Positions 54,047-62,302 of a stretch of DNA of 64,000 nt are shown piece after piece. This stretch comes from Porticoccaceae bacterium LTM1 (lineage in GTDB: Bacteria > Pseudomonadota > Gammaproteobacteria > Pseudomonadales > Porticoccaceae): positions 1,376,501 through 1,440,500 of the forward strand of contig CP127080.1 in the NCBI GenBank assembly GCA_030252795.1, read 5' to 3'. The notes under the pieces are model-generated. The model saw nothing but the letters and a program-made list of their open reading frames with translations, was not told the DNA's origin and made no database searches. The position numbers and the translations under genes were made by a program. How positions within the stretch are numbered: the stretch's first letter is position 1; each line of letters opens with the position of its first letter.

Positions 54047-54520
54047 ATGGCATTTCCAAAAGTGGGCAATATGGCTCCGGCTTTCACCTTGCTCAACCAG
54101 AATGAAGAAAAAGTCAGCCTGAAAGATTTTCGTGATAAAAAGAACGTCGTTCTTTATTTCTACCCCAAGGCCATGACGCCGGGTTGTACGACCCAGGCCT
54201 GTGGCTTGCGCGATACTCAGGCGGAGCTGGATAAGCATGATGTGGTGGTGTTGGGGGTAAGCCCGGATGCGCCCAAGCGCTTGGCTAAATTCATTGAGCG
54301 CGATGAACTTAATTTCGACCTGTTGTCAGACGAGGATCACGCCATTGCCGACAAATACGGTGCCTGGGGGCCCAAGAAATTTATGGGACGTGAATTTGAT
54401 GGCATATTGCGCACCACCTTTATCATTGGTAAAGATGGTCGCCTGAAGCATGTGATGGATAAGTTCAAAACCAAAACCCATCACGATGACCTGCTGGCCT
54501 GGCTTGAGGAAAACCTTTAA
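54047..54520 (+). CDS. bcp: Thiol peroxidase Bcp (PrxQ)
   Basis: A 157-residue peroxiredoxin. The active site YFYPKAMTPGCTTQACGLRD gives peroxidatic Cys47 and a resolving Cys52 five residues on, the atypical 2-Cys pattern of Bcp/PrxQ. GRDGxLKHV-like KDGRLKHVMDKFK ends it. It reduces hydrogen peroxide and organic peroxides with thioredoxin. GAAGGAGAA precedes the ATG. Confidence 0.95.
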   Translation: MAFPKVGNMAPAFTLLNQNEEKVSLKDFRDKKNVVLYFYPKAMTPGCTTQACGLRDTQAELDKHDVVVLGVSPDAPKRLAKFIERDELNFDLLSDEDHAIADKYGAWGPKKFMGREFDGILRTTFIIGKDGRLKHVMDKFKTKTHHDDLLAWLEENL

Positions 54521-54654
54521 ATTCATAGGGTTAAATAAATTTATTAAATTAATATATTAAGCCAGTTTTTTCGCTCGCATATAGACTGCGAGCCGTTCAA
54601 ACGCTAAAGTGTCGGGCTTAATTTTTTGAACTGTCGACTCTAAGAGAGAACTGT

Positions 54655-54984
54655 ATGGATTGGTTGATTCCTGCTGCTCACGCAGCACCTGCCGCTGGCC
54701 AGCCACAAGGTGGCTTCATGGGCTTTTTGCCGTTCATTATTATTTTTGTGATTTTCTGGTTCCTGATCATTCGCCCTCAACGCAAGCGTCAGAAAGAGCA
54801 CCAGGCTCTGGTCTCTGCTCTTGGCAAAGGCGATGAAGTGGTAATGACCAGCGGTATGCTTGGCTCCATCAAGAAGGTAGATGACAACTACGTGGTTGTT
54901 GAGATTGCGGATGGTGTTGAGATGAAGTTCCAGAAGGCTGCAGTTCATGCTGTTCTGCCTAAAGGCACTATCAAGCAGATCTAA
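54655..54984 (+). CDS. yajC: Sec translocon accessory protein YajC
   Basis: A 109-residue protein with one membrane span (GFLPFIIIFVIFWFLIIRPQ) and the YajC signature IIRPQRKRQKEHQALVSAL, then KGDEVVMTSGMLGSIKKVDD. YajC associates with SecDF. Here secD does not follow; instead a terminator and a PLP enzyme gene come next, and tgt is not upstream. Confidence 0.94.
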   Translation: MDWLIPAAHAAPAAGQPQGGFMGFLPFIIIFVIFWFLIIRPQRKRQKEHQALVSALGKGDEVVMTSGMLGSIKKVDDNYVVVEIADGVEMKFQKAAVHAVLPKGTIKQI

Positions 54985-54987
54985 ATG

Positions 54988-55015
54988 AAAAAGGCGGCTA
55001 GTGCCGCCTTTTCTT
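54988..55015 (+). terminator. Terminator after yajC
   Basis: AAAAGGCGGC / GCCGCCTTTT, loop TAGT, then CTTATTCTT. Confidence 0.85.
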
Positions 55016-55024
55016 ATTCTTTCT

Positions 55025-56020
55025 ATGATTAGTCTTCCAAAACACCTTTCACTGGCTCAACGGAATACTCCGTTGCAACTACTCACGCGTCTGTCCGCTG
55101 AATTGGGTGGGCCTCGAATTTGGGTCAAGCGGGATGATATGACCGGCTGCGGCCTTTCTGGCAACAAGGTGCGCAAACTGGAGTTCACACTGGCGAAAGC
55201 CCTTGATGAAGGTTACGACACCTTGATCACCAGCGGTGGCGTTCAATCCAATCACTGTCGTGCAACTGCACTTTTAGGCGCCCAGTTGGGCCTCAAAGTC
55301 AGGCTGATTTTGCGAGGCGAGCCAGAAGCTCTGGATGGTAATTTGTTGCTGGATCATCTCGCCGGCGCAGAAATCAGTCACTACGCCCCCAAAGAGTATT
55401 TTGCTCGTTTACCGGAGCTGTTTGCAGAGTGGGAAGAGCACTACCGCAAACAAGGGCGTAAAGCATTATCAATCCCAACGGGGGGGAGCGATGGTGTGGG
55501 TTTGTGGGGCTATATTGGCTGTGCACAGGAGCTGGCTGAAGACTTTAATCTGGCTGGGATTACACCCACTGCGGTAATTTGTGCTACTGGCTCAGGGGGA
55601 ACCCAGGCCGGATTGACTGTGGGCATTGCGGATGCTGTTGACCCGTCTTTGCCGGTAATTGGCATGGCGGTTTCGGATGATACTGCCTATTTCCAAAGCA
55701 AGGTCAGGGCTGATATCGATGATTGGCAGCAGCTGTACGGTGCTGCTGATCCATCCTGGTTGTCGTCTCTTAGTATCCATACCAACGACGACTACATTGG
55801 TCCCGGTTATGGGAAAGCAACACAACCGGTTTTTGATTTGATCGCTAAAGTTGCCCGAACAGAAGGGCTTTTGCTCGATCCAGTCTATACCGGAAAAGCG
55901 TTTTATGGCTTGATACAGCAGATTAAAAAAGGTCAGTACAAAGCCGGTGAGGACGTAGTATTTATTCATACTGGTGGTATTTTCGGGCTCTTCGCCCAGC
56001 GACAAAATTTGAATCTATAA
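55025..56020 (+). CDS. D-cysteine desulfhydrase / ACC deaminase family PLP enzyme
   Basis: A 331-residue fold-type II PLP enzyme. LGGPRIWVKRDDMTGCGLSGNK holds the PLP-binding Lys (GNKVRKLE), SGGVQSNHCR follows, and ATGSGGTQAGL binds phosphate. D-cysteine desulfhydrase (making pyruvate, sulfide and ammonia) is the best guess; ACC deaminase and D-serine-type activity are alternatives. ATG 55025 is the natural start, but no ribosome-binding site is seen and the yajC terminator ends only about 10 bases before it. CysB is encoded 2.6 kb downstream. Confidence 0.85.
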   Translation: MISLPKHLSLAQRNTPLQLLTRLSAELGGPRIWVKRDDMTGCGLSGNKVRKLEFTLAKALDEGYDTLITSGGVQSNHCRATALLGAQLGLKVRLILRGEPEALDGNLLLDHLAGAEISHYAPKEYFARLPELFAEWEEHYRKQGRKALSIPTGGSDGVGLWGYIGCAQELAEDFNLAGITPTAVICATGSGGTQAGLTVGIADAVDPSLPVIGMAVSDDTAYFQSKVRADIDDWQQLYGAADPSWLSSLSIHTNDDYIGPGYGKATQPVFDLIAKVARTEGLLLDPVYTGKAFYGLIQQIKKGQYKAGEDVVFIHTGGIFGLFAQRQNLNL

Positions 56021-56075
56021 CAAGTGCCTGGCGCCTTGAACGCCGGCCATACATATATAACAACAGGGGATTGTG

Positions 56076-57455
56076 ATGGACTTTGATGTTGCCCAGATAA
56101 TTGCTCAGCTTAACGAGTGGGTTTGGGGTTCAGTGATGCTGTTCTTGCTGATCGGTACCGGGCTTTACCTGACCGTTGGCTTGAAGCTGATGCCACTTCG
56201 TAAAATCTGTTATGCCTTCAGGCAACTCTTTATCGGCCGCAAGCGAGAAGGCGAGGGTGATATCAGCCCATTCAATGCTTTGATGACTTCTCTTTCTGCG
56301 ACCATTGGTACCGGTAACATTGCCGGTGTTGCCACAGCAATTGGTGTGGGCGGTCCCGGTGCGCTGTTCTGGATGTGGATGACTGGCCTGGTAGGTATGG
56401 CTACCAAGTTTGCCGAAGCCGTACTGGCGGTGAAATACCGTGAGGTAGATGAAGACGGACGCCATGTGGGCGGCCCGATGTACTACATCAAGAATGGCTT
56501 GGGCAAGAAGTGGGCCTGGATGGGTGTTTTGTTCGCTATTTTTTGTGCATTTGGTGGTACCGGTGCCGGCAATATGGTGCAGGCCAATTCCATCGCCAAC
56601 GCCATGGAAGGAACCTTTGGTATAGACCCGCTCTATACCTCGATTATTCTGGTGATCCTGGTTGGTATGGTGATTATCGGCGGGGTAAAACGAATCGCTC
56701 ACGTAGCTGGAGCATTGGTACCCTTTATGGCCTGCACATATATTCTGGCGGGTCTTATAGTATTTGTAATGCATTTCGATGTGGTGCTGCCGACCCTTGG
56801 CTTTATCGTTACCTCTGCGTTTGATCCCCCCGCAGCGGTAGGTGGTTTTGCTGGTGCCATTGTAAAAGACGCCATGCAGCGCGGTGTTGAGCGCGGCCTG
56901 TTCTCGAACGAAGCCGGTCAGGGCAGTGCGCCTATCGCACACGCTGCTGCCGAAACCGACAATCCGGTGCGCCAGGGTATTATCGCCATGCTGGGTACCT
57001 TTATTGATACCCTGATTGTATGCACGATCACTGGTGTGGTGATTGTTGCCACCGGTGCCTGGAGTGGAGCCGAGCAGGGGGCGAATATGACTTCTGCCGC
57101 CTTCGGTAGCTCAATTCCGGGTGGTGAATATGTAATTGCAGTGGCACTGTTGCTGTTTGCTTTCACCACCATTCTGGGGTGGGCTTATTACTCTGAACGC
57201 TGTTTCGAATTCCTGTTTGGTGTTAAATCCATCGTGGTATTCCGTCTCTATTGGGTTGCGGTTATTCCGTTGGGAGCGATGATGGATCTGCACACCATTT
57301 GGGACTTGGCAGGTGTTCTCAACGGATTGATGGCATTCCCGAACTTGATAGCGTTGTTATTGCTCAGCCCGGTAATTTTCAAGCTGACCCAAGCTTATTT
57401 CGATAAGCCTGATCCGGTAATGGGTGTTGCAGCAGTCAACAACTCCAATAAGTAA
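56076..57455 (+). CDS. Sodium:alanine/glycine symporter (AGCS family)
   Basis: A 459-residue membrane transporter with about 10-11 spans. The family signature [22 protein letters not shown] near residue 90 and the later [17 protein letters not shown] are both clear. Import of alanine or glycine with sodium is expected. ATG 56076 has AGGGGA at 6 bases; a GTG one codon earlier is the alternative. A strong terminator follows. Confidence 0.94.
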   Translation: MDFDVAQIIAQLNEWVWGSVMLFLLIGTGLYLTVGLKLMPLRKICYAFRQLFIGRKREGEGDISPFNALMTSLSATIGTGNIAGVATAIGVGGPGALFWMWMTGLVGMATKFAEAVLAVKYREVDEDGRHVGGPMYYIKNGLGKKWAWMGVLFAIFCAFGGTGAGNMVQANSIANAMEGTFGIDPLYTSIILVILVGMVIIGGVKRIAHVAGALVPFMACTYILAGLIVFVMHFDVVLPTLGFIVTSAFDPPAAVGGFAGAIVKDAMQRGVERGLFSNEAGQGSAPIAHAAAETDNPVRQGIIAMLGTFIDTLIVCTITGVVIVATGAWSGAEQGANMTSAAFGSSIPGGEYVIAVALLLFAFTTILGWAYYSERCFEFLFGVKSIVVFRLYWVAVIPLGAMMDLHTIWDLAGVLNGLMAFPNLIALLLLSPVIFKLTQAYFDKPDPVMGVAAVNNSNK

Positions 57456-57466
57456 TATTCCTCCAG

Positions 57467-57500
57467 GCCGCCGGAACCCATAAAGTTCCGGCGGCTTTTT
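57467..57500 (+). terminator. Terminator after the AGCS symporter
   Basis: GCCGCCGGAAC / GTTCCGGCGGC with a 7-base loop, then TTTTTA. Confidence 0.93.
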
Positions 57501-57588
57501 ATTACCTGTCAAATCTCTTTATTCAAAGAAGTGTTTGCATCAATTACTGTCCTTACTTACAGTGTTGGCATTATTTGGAGCACATTTT

Positions 57589-58497
57589 ATGGCGGGACAT
57601 TACGGCGACAAACTGGTTATCGCACTGTCGAGCAGGGTTCTTTTTAACCTTAGCGACAGCCATAACGTCTTTGAATCAGATGGTCTGGCAGCGTACTCCC
57701 AGTACCAGATAGATCACGAAGACGAGCTGCTCGAACCCGGTGAAGCTTTTCCGCTGGTAAAAAAACTGCTTCGCATTAATGAAAAACTTGGTGGTGAGCC
57801 GCGGGTAGAAATTATCCTGCTGTCTCGCAATTCGGCCGATACCGGTTTGCGTATTTTTAACTCTATCGAGCATTACGGGTTAAATATCACGCGCGCAGCG
57901 TTTTGTGGTGGCGAAAGTCCATATCGATATGTGTCGGCGTTTGGTTGCCACCTGTTTCTGTCAACCCACGCTGAAGACGTTCGCAGTGCTTTGAGTCATG
58001 GTGTTGCGGCAGCTACCTTGATGTCTTCAAAGACCGCTAACTCCAATGACGATGAACTTCGGTTTGCCTTTGATGGTGATGCGGTGATTTTCTCCGACGA
58101 GTCAGAGCGCATTTACAAGCAGGAAGGCTTGCCTGCCTTTACCAACAACGAAGTGGCGTTGGCAAAGCAGCCACTCAATGGCGGCCCTTTCAAAAACTTC
58201 CTCCATGCCCTGCAGGGATTGCAATCCGAATTCCCCTCCGATGAATGTCCAATAAGAACCGCACTGGTTACGGCTCGTTCAGCCCCGGCTCATGAAAGGG
58301 TGGTGCGCACTTTGCGACACTGGAATGTACGCCTTGATGAGTCACTGTTTCTGGGTGGACTCAGTAAAGGTGAGTTTCTAAAGTCATATGGTGCCGATGT
58401 GTTTTTTGATGATCAACAGCAGCACTGTGAATCCGCCAGCCCCCATGTGGCTACCGGCCATGTTCCCCACGGCGTTGCAAATGAGCTGACGAAGTAA
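57589..58497 (+). CDS. Cytosolic 5'-nucleotidase (PF06189 family)
   Basis: A 302-residue protein of the bacterial family related to animal cytosolic 5'-nucleotidase I. Conserved blocks are LVIALSSRVLFNLSDSH, LLSRNSADTGLRIFNSIEHY, ITRAAFCGGESPYRYV and LSTHAEDVRSAL, and AFDGDAVIFSDESE (HAD-like Asp pair). It probably dephosphorylates nucleoside monophosphates. The ATG at 57589 follows TTGGAG; an upstream TTG would add a signal-like hydrophobic stretch but has no ribosome-binding site, so a cytosolic form is preferred. Confidence 0.87.
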   Translation: MAGHYGDKLVIALSSRVLFNLSDSHNVFESDGLAAYSQYQIDHEDELLEPGEAFPLVKKLLRINEKLGGEPRVEIILLSRNSADTGLRIFNSIEHYGLNITRAAFCGGESPYRYVSAFGCHLFLSTHAEDVRSALSHGVAAATLMSSKTANSNDDELRFAFDGDAVIFSDESERIYKQEGLPAFTNNEVALAKQPLNGGPFKNFLHALQGLQSEFPSDECPIRTALVTARSAPAHERVVRTLRHWNVRLDESLFLGGLSKGEFLKSYGADVFFDDQQQHCESASPHVATGHVPHGVANELTK

Positions 58498-58626
58498 AGA
58501 AAGTCTCACTTTTTATTGGTTTTCTGGCGCAGGTTGATTTTCAGTTCTATTCTGAAAGGTAATAGAAACGGTATCTTTTATAGCTTACGGACGGCATAAG
58601 GGTATTCGTGCACACTGAGGTAGATC

Positions 58627-59601
58627 ATGAAACTACAGCAGCTTCGTTATATATGGGAAGTGGCGCATAACAACCTGAATGTATCTGCAACAGCGCAGTG
58701 CCTTTACACATCACAACCCGGTATCAGCAAACAGATCAGGCTGCTTGAAGACGAGCTGGGTGTAGAGATATTTGCCCGCAATGGTAAGCACCTTACACAA
58801 ATAACCCCCGCGGGAGAGAAGATTCTGCAGCTGGCAGGCGAAGTGCTTCACCTGGTTGAAGGAATCAAACAGCAAGCACAGGAGTTTAATGAGCCGGACA
58901 GGGGGGCGTTAAATATTGCGGTAACCCAGAATCAGGCAAGTCATCGACTGCCTGAAATTCTGCACTCATTCGGTAAACAATTCCCCCGGGTTTCACTGAG
59001 TGTCCAGCAGGCGAGTCCCGATCGTGTCGCTGAACTTCTGTCAGAAGGAACTGTGGATCTGGCCTTGGCTTCCTCAGGATTAAACGTCTCCAATGAGCTG
59101 GTTTTGTTGCCTTGCTATCACTGGAAGTTGGGTATTTTTGTTCCATCCCAGCATCCGTTGATCGAGCACAGTAAAATTACCCTGGAGCAACTGGCTGAGT
59201 ATCCGTTGATTACCTACGCTGCCGGCTATGCCGGGCACGCCTTGATAGAAAAGACCTTTCAGGAGAAAAACCTGAATCCCCGATTTGCCTGTACCGCCAC
59301 CGATACCGATGTAATGAAAACCTATGTCAGCGCAGGAATGGGGGTTGGGTTGATGGCTTCATTGGCTTATCACCCCCAGCGAGACAATGATCTAAAAGTG
59401 CTTTCGGCAGATGATATTTTCAAGCCCTGCACTGCCTGGCTAGGACTGTGGCGCGGCGGTGGATTGCGGCAGTTCACCTTTAAATTTATCGAACAGCTAG
59501 CGCCGCACCTGACTCGCGATTGTGTTGAGGAATTATTGGCTCAGCATAACAGCGAACAACTGGACAATATGATTAACAGGCTCGATGTTCCTGTTTACTG
59601 A
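58627..59601 (+). CDS. cysB: LysR-type cysteine regulon activator CysB
   Basis: A 324-residue LysR regulator (E. coli CysB 324). Helix-turn-helix in LNVSATAQCLYTSQPGISKQIRLLEDELG, then the effector domain, with VTQNQASHRLPEIL and TYAAGYAGHALIEKTF, typical of CysB/Cbl. It controls sulfate assimilation and cysteine synthesis in response to N-acetylserine. Length and the CLYTSQPGISKQI block support CysB over Cbl. Confidence 0.94.
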   Translation: MKLQQLRYIWEVAHNNLNVSATAQCLYTSQPGISKQIRLLEDELGVEIFARNGKHLTQITPAGEKILQLAGEVLHLVEGIKQQAQEFNEPDRGALNIAVTQNQASHRLPEILHSFGKQFPRVSLSVQQASPDRVAELLSEGTVDLALASSGLNVSNELVLLPCYHWKLGIFVPSQHPLIEHSKITLEQLAEYPLITYAAGYAGHALIEKTFQEKNLNPRFACTATDTDVMKTYVSAGMGVGLMASLAYHPQRDNDLKVLSADDIFKPCTAWLGLWRGGGLRQFTFKFIEQLAPHLTRDCVEELLAQHNSEQLDNMINRLDVPVY

Positions 59602-59628
59602 TCTCCGTCGCTTCTTTGTAGGGTACTT

Positions 59629-59752
59629 CTAATAATAGTGATTTTTTGCGAGTGCAAGGCGGCAGCGAACGGAGACCCGGAGTGTATGTGGTATACATGA
59701 GGAGTTGAGTACGATGCCAACGCCGCTATCGCGGAAAAAGTGCATTATTTAG
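59629..59752. mobile_element. MITE-like intergenic element at the end of pabB
   Basis: About 124 bases between imperfect terminal inverted repeats: CTAATAATAGTGATTTTTTGCG (left, split here as CTAATAATAG + TGATTTTTTGCG) and, complemented, CTAAATAATGCAC + TTTTTCCGCG (right). Inside are GCGGC/GCCGC and GTAT-GTGG-TATAC palindromes. No coding capacity. It resembles short repeats common in gammaproteobacterial spacers. It overlaps the last codons and TAA stop of pabB. Confidence 0.65.
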
Positions 59753-61178
59753 ATGTGCCCTTCATCGCTTCGAGGGTATTCATCAACACCTGAACCTTGT
59801 CCAGTGACTCCTGGTATTCGGAGTTGGCATCGGATTCATCGACGATTCCACCGCCTCCCCAGCAGTGCATTTTGTCCCCGTCAAACGCCAGTGTCCGAAT
59901 GGCGATATTGGTATCCATACGGCCACAGTGGCTCAGGTAACCAATGGTCCCGCAGTAAATGGAACGCTGCTGGTGTTCCAACTCTTCAATAATTTCCATG
60001 GATCGACGTTTAGGTGCTCCGGTAATGGAGCCGCCTGGGAAACAGCCTTGTAACAGCTGCAGGGGAGTACTTCCCTGATCCAACTGACCGGTGACCGTAC
60101 TCACCAGGTGGTGAACATTTGCGTAACTTTCCAACGCAAACAGCTTGGGTACACGAATGCTGCCGGGATGGCAGGATTTACCCAGATCGTTGCGCAACAG
60201 GTCGACAATCATCAGGTTTTCTGCGCGATCCTTGCCACTGTTGAGCAGGGTCCGGGCATTGGCCTGGTCTTCTGCTTCCGATTGCCCGCGCCTAATGGTG
60301 CCTTTAATCGGCTTGGTTTCAACCCGGCCTGACTCGTTCACTTCCAGCAATCGCTCAGGGGAAAGTGAAACCACCGCTTGCTGGCGGCCATCTGCATTAC
60401 ACCAGTCCATATAGGCACTGAATGGTGAGGGCAGTGACTGTCTCAGCTGAAGGTAGGCTGAGAGTGGATCGCCTTCACAGGGCGCGCTGAAGTGCTGCGC
60501 GTAATTCACCTGATAGCAGTCACCGGAACGGATATATTCGTGAATCCGGTCGATCGCTTTCAGGTAATCCGGCTTTGTTTGCGAAGGACTGAATGGTGCT
60601 TTCAAAGAGAATGACTGCTGATCACTTTTATCGCCATTCAGGTGTTCAAGTACAGCCTGACGGGTATCTGAGTTGCAGGACTCGAGAAAGATCAGCTGAC
60701 TCTGTTGTGCCTGGTGATCGACAATCAGTGCCCAATGATAGAGCCCCAAGCGTAATTGCGGAAGTTGGGCAACCACGGGGTTGTCATTGGCTACCTGCTC
60801 CAGACGCTTGCCAAAGTCATAACTGATGTAGCCGGCAAGGCCGCCGCAAAAAGGCAGTCGACGCAAATCTTCCGGTGCGGGTGGAAGGCTGTCCATCAGC
60901 GATTGCGCCAATTCCAGAGGGCATCCACTGTGAGACGTGCGACTACCATCGAACTCCAAAAACGCATCGCCATGCGCAGACACTTCAATCAAAGCTGACG
61001 GACAGGCAGTGATAATGTCGTAGCGACCAACTTGCGGCGCCTGTAGACCACTGTCCAGCCAGACTGCTCCATCGAGGTCACGCAAAGCCAGAAAAAGGGC
61101 TTCGGTATCACGACGATAGGGGAGGGTAATTGATTGGTACATGGGCGCGGCTTTTGGAAAAGCGGCAAGGGTAGTCAT
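59745..61178 (-). CDS. pabB: Aminodeoxychorismate synthase component I
   Basis: A 477-residue chorismate-using enzyme making 4-amino-4-deoxychorismate with PabA. C-terminal chorismate-binding domain: SGDCYQVNYAQHF, ETKPIKGTIRRG (the PIKGT motif with the catalytic Lys that marks PabB against TrpE), LMIVDLLRNDLG and FPGGSITGAPKRRSMEII. Start uncertain: ATG 61178 or 61142, neither with a clear ribosome-binding site; the latter matches E. coli better. The stop lies inside a repeat element. Confidence 0.94.
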   Translation of the reverse strand: MTTLAAFPKAAPMYQSITLPYRRDTEALFLALRDLDGAVWLDSGLQAPQVGRYDIITACPSALIEVSAHGDAFLEFDGSRTSHSGCPLELAQSLMDSLPPAPEDLRRLPFCGGLAGYISYDFGKRLEQVANDNPVVAQLPQLRLGLYHWALIVDHQAQQSQLIFLESCNSDTRQAVLEHLNGDKSDQQSFSLKAPFSPSQTKPDYLKAIDRIHEYIRSGDCYQVNYAQHFSAPCEGDPLSAYLQLRQSLPSPFSAYMDWCNADGRQQAVVSLSPERLLEVNESGRVETKPIKGTIRRGQSEAEDQANARTLLNSGKDRAENLMIVDLLRNDLGKSCHPGSIRVPKLFALESYANVHHLVSTVTGQLDQGSTPLQLLQGCFPGGSITGAPKRRSMEIIEELEHQQRSIYCGTIGYLSHCGRMDTNIAIRTLAFDGDKMHCWGGGGIVDESDANSEYQESLDKVQVLMNTLEAMKGTSK

Positions 61179-61223
61179 TTACTACTGCAAAGGCAATGCC
61201 GCTGGTTGATCTGGGGCTTTCAA

Positions 61224-62171
61224 TCAGAGTGGAACATGCCTGGTAGCTGGATGCTGAACACTGTTATTCCATAGGCTTCTGAATTGATCAGTCAGGGTTC
61301 TGCATCTGGCGCGGTAATTCAGGGTTAAAACGCCACTACCATAATCATTTTCATTGATTGGAGAAAACAGGGTCGCTTCATCAAACACTATAAAAAAGTC
61401 ACTTTCCGGTGTGTCTTTGGTAGTGACACGAATTTCACAATGCTCGCTGAGTTTTTGCTGGAGCGAAATAATTGCCGGAGTGCTGCGCCGTTCCAAATCA
61501 GTTTTGTCCACCAGCAGCTGCAGTTTGCAGTGTGGGTGACGAAGGCAGAATTGCGCGATATTCTCAAGCAGACTGGAATCACGTAAATACTCCAGATGCA
61601 GACTGGGCAAGTAGCCCATAACCTGGCGGTTTACCTCTTCAAACCGGGTGCCCAACTCTTCAGCGATACGATTCGGAGTTTCCAGCGTTGTGCGAACTGA
61701 ACTGTCTTTATCAGCAAGGTGGCGATAACTGCCGAGGTCGATAGCCATTTCTATATGATCAATGCCTGCTTCGTCAAAGATGTCGCCGTGAGGTTCAAAT
61801 CCGAACTGCTGATAAAAGTCGCGAGCATGGCACTGGGCGTGAAGGTGCAGGTTGGTCATACCCATGGCGCTGGCGTCGAGAATAATCCGGCGCATAAGTG
61901 CGGCACCAATTCCTTTGCCGCGGTGGGATTTCATCACCGCCATGCGCCCCACCTTTCCATTGCTTTCAAGGCGAGCGGTGCCAATGGCCTCTCCCTCGGG
62001 GCTGTAGGCCAGCCAGTGGTGGCTGTCGGCGTCGTGTTCATCAATCTCGATTTCAGAGGGCACCTGTTGTTCATCGACAAAGACGGTAAAGCGAATCCGT
62101 TTCAGTTGCTCGGAGTCTTTTTCCCAGGAGGCCGGTGATATTTTAATGCTGTAAAAATCGAGATCGTTCAT
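61224..62171 (-). CDS. GNAT acetyltransferase with an extra C-terminal domain
   Basis: A 315-residue fusion. Residues about 1-150 form a GNAT domain: RFTVFVDEQQVPSEIEIDEHD, IGTARLESNGKVGRMAVM, and the acetyl-CoA loop HRGKGIGAALMRRI (ElaA-like). Residues about 165-315 form a second domain I cannot name, with FCLRHPHCKLQLLVDKTDLERRS and ESDFFIVFDEATLFSPINE; similar two-part GNAT proteins occur in pseudomonads. Substrate unknown. ATG 62171 is chosen; an ATG 42 bases upstream is possible. Confidence 0.82.
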   Translation of the reverse strand: MNDLDFYSIKISPASWEKDSEQLKRIRFTVFVDEQQVPSEIEIDEHDADSHHWLAYSPEGEAIGTARLESNGKVGRMAVMKSHRGKGIGAALMRRIILDASAMGMTNLHLHAQCHARDFYQQFGFEPHGDIFDEAGIDHIEMAIDLGSYRHLADKDSSVRTTLETPNRIAEELGTRFEEVNRQVMGYLPSLHLEYLRDSSLLENIAQFCLRHPHCKLQLLVDKTDLERRSTPAIISLQQKLSEHCEIRVTTKDTPESDFFIVFDEATLFSPINENDYGSGVLTLNYRARCRTLTDQFRSLWNNSVQHPATRHVPL

Positions 62172-62302
62172 GGCAGCTGGTTCTCTGACAGGTATTTTGC
62201 AGTGGCTATACATAAGAGTATACGAATATGGGATCGCAAGAACGACCCCGTATTCGAATATGCCAAAGCGCTTACCCGCAGTAGAATAGTAGAGCAGTAG
62301 AG

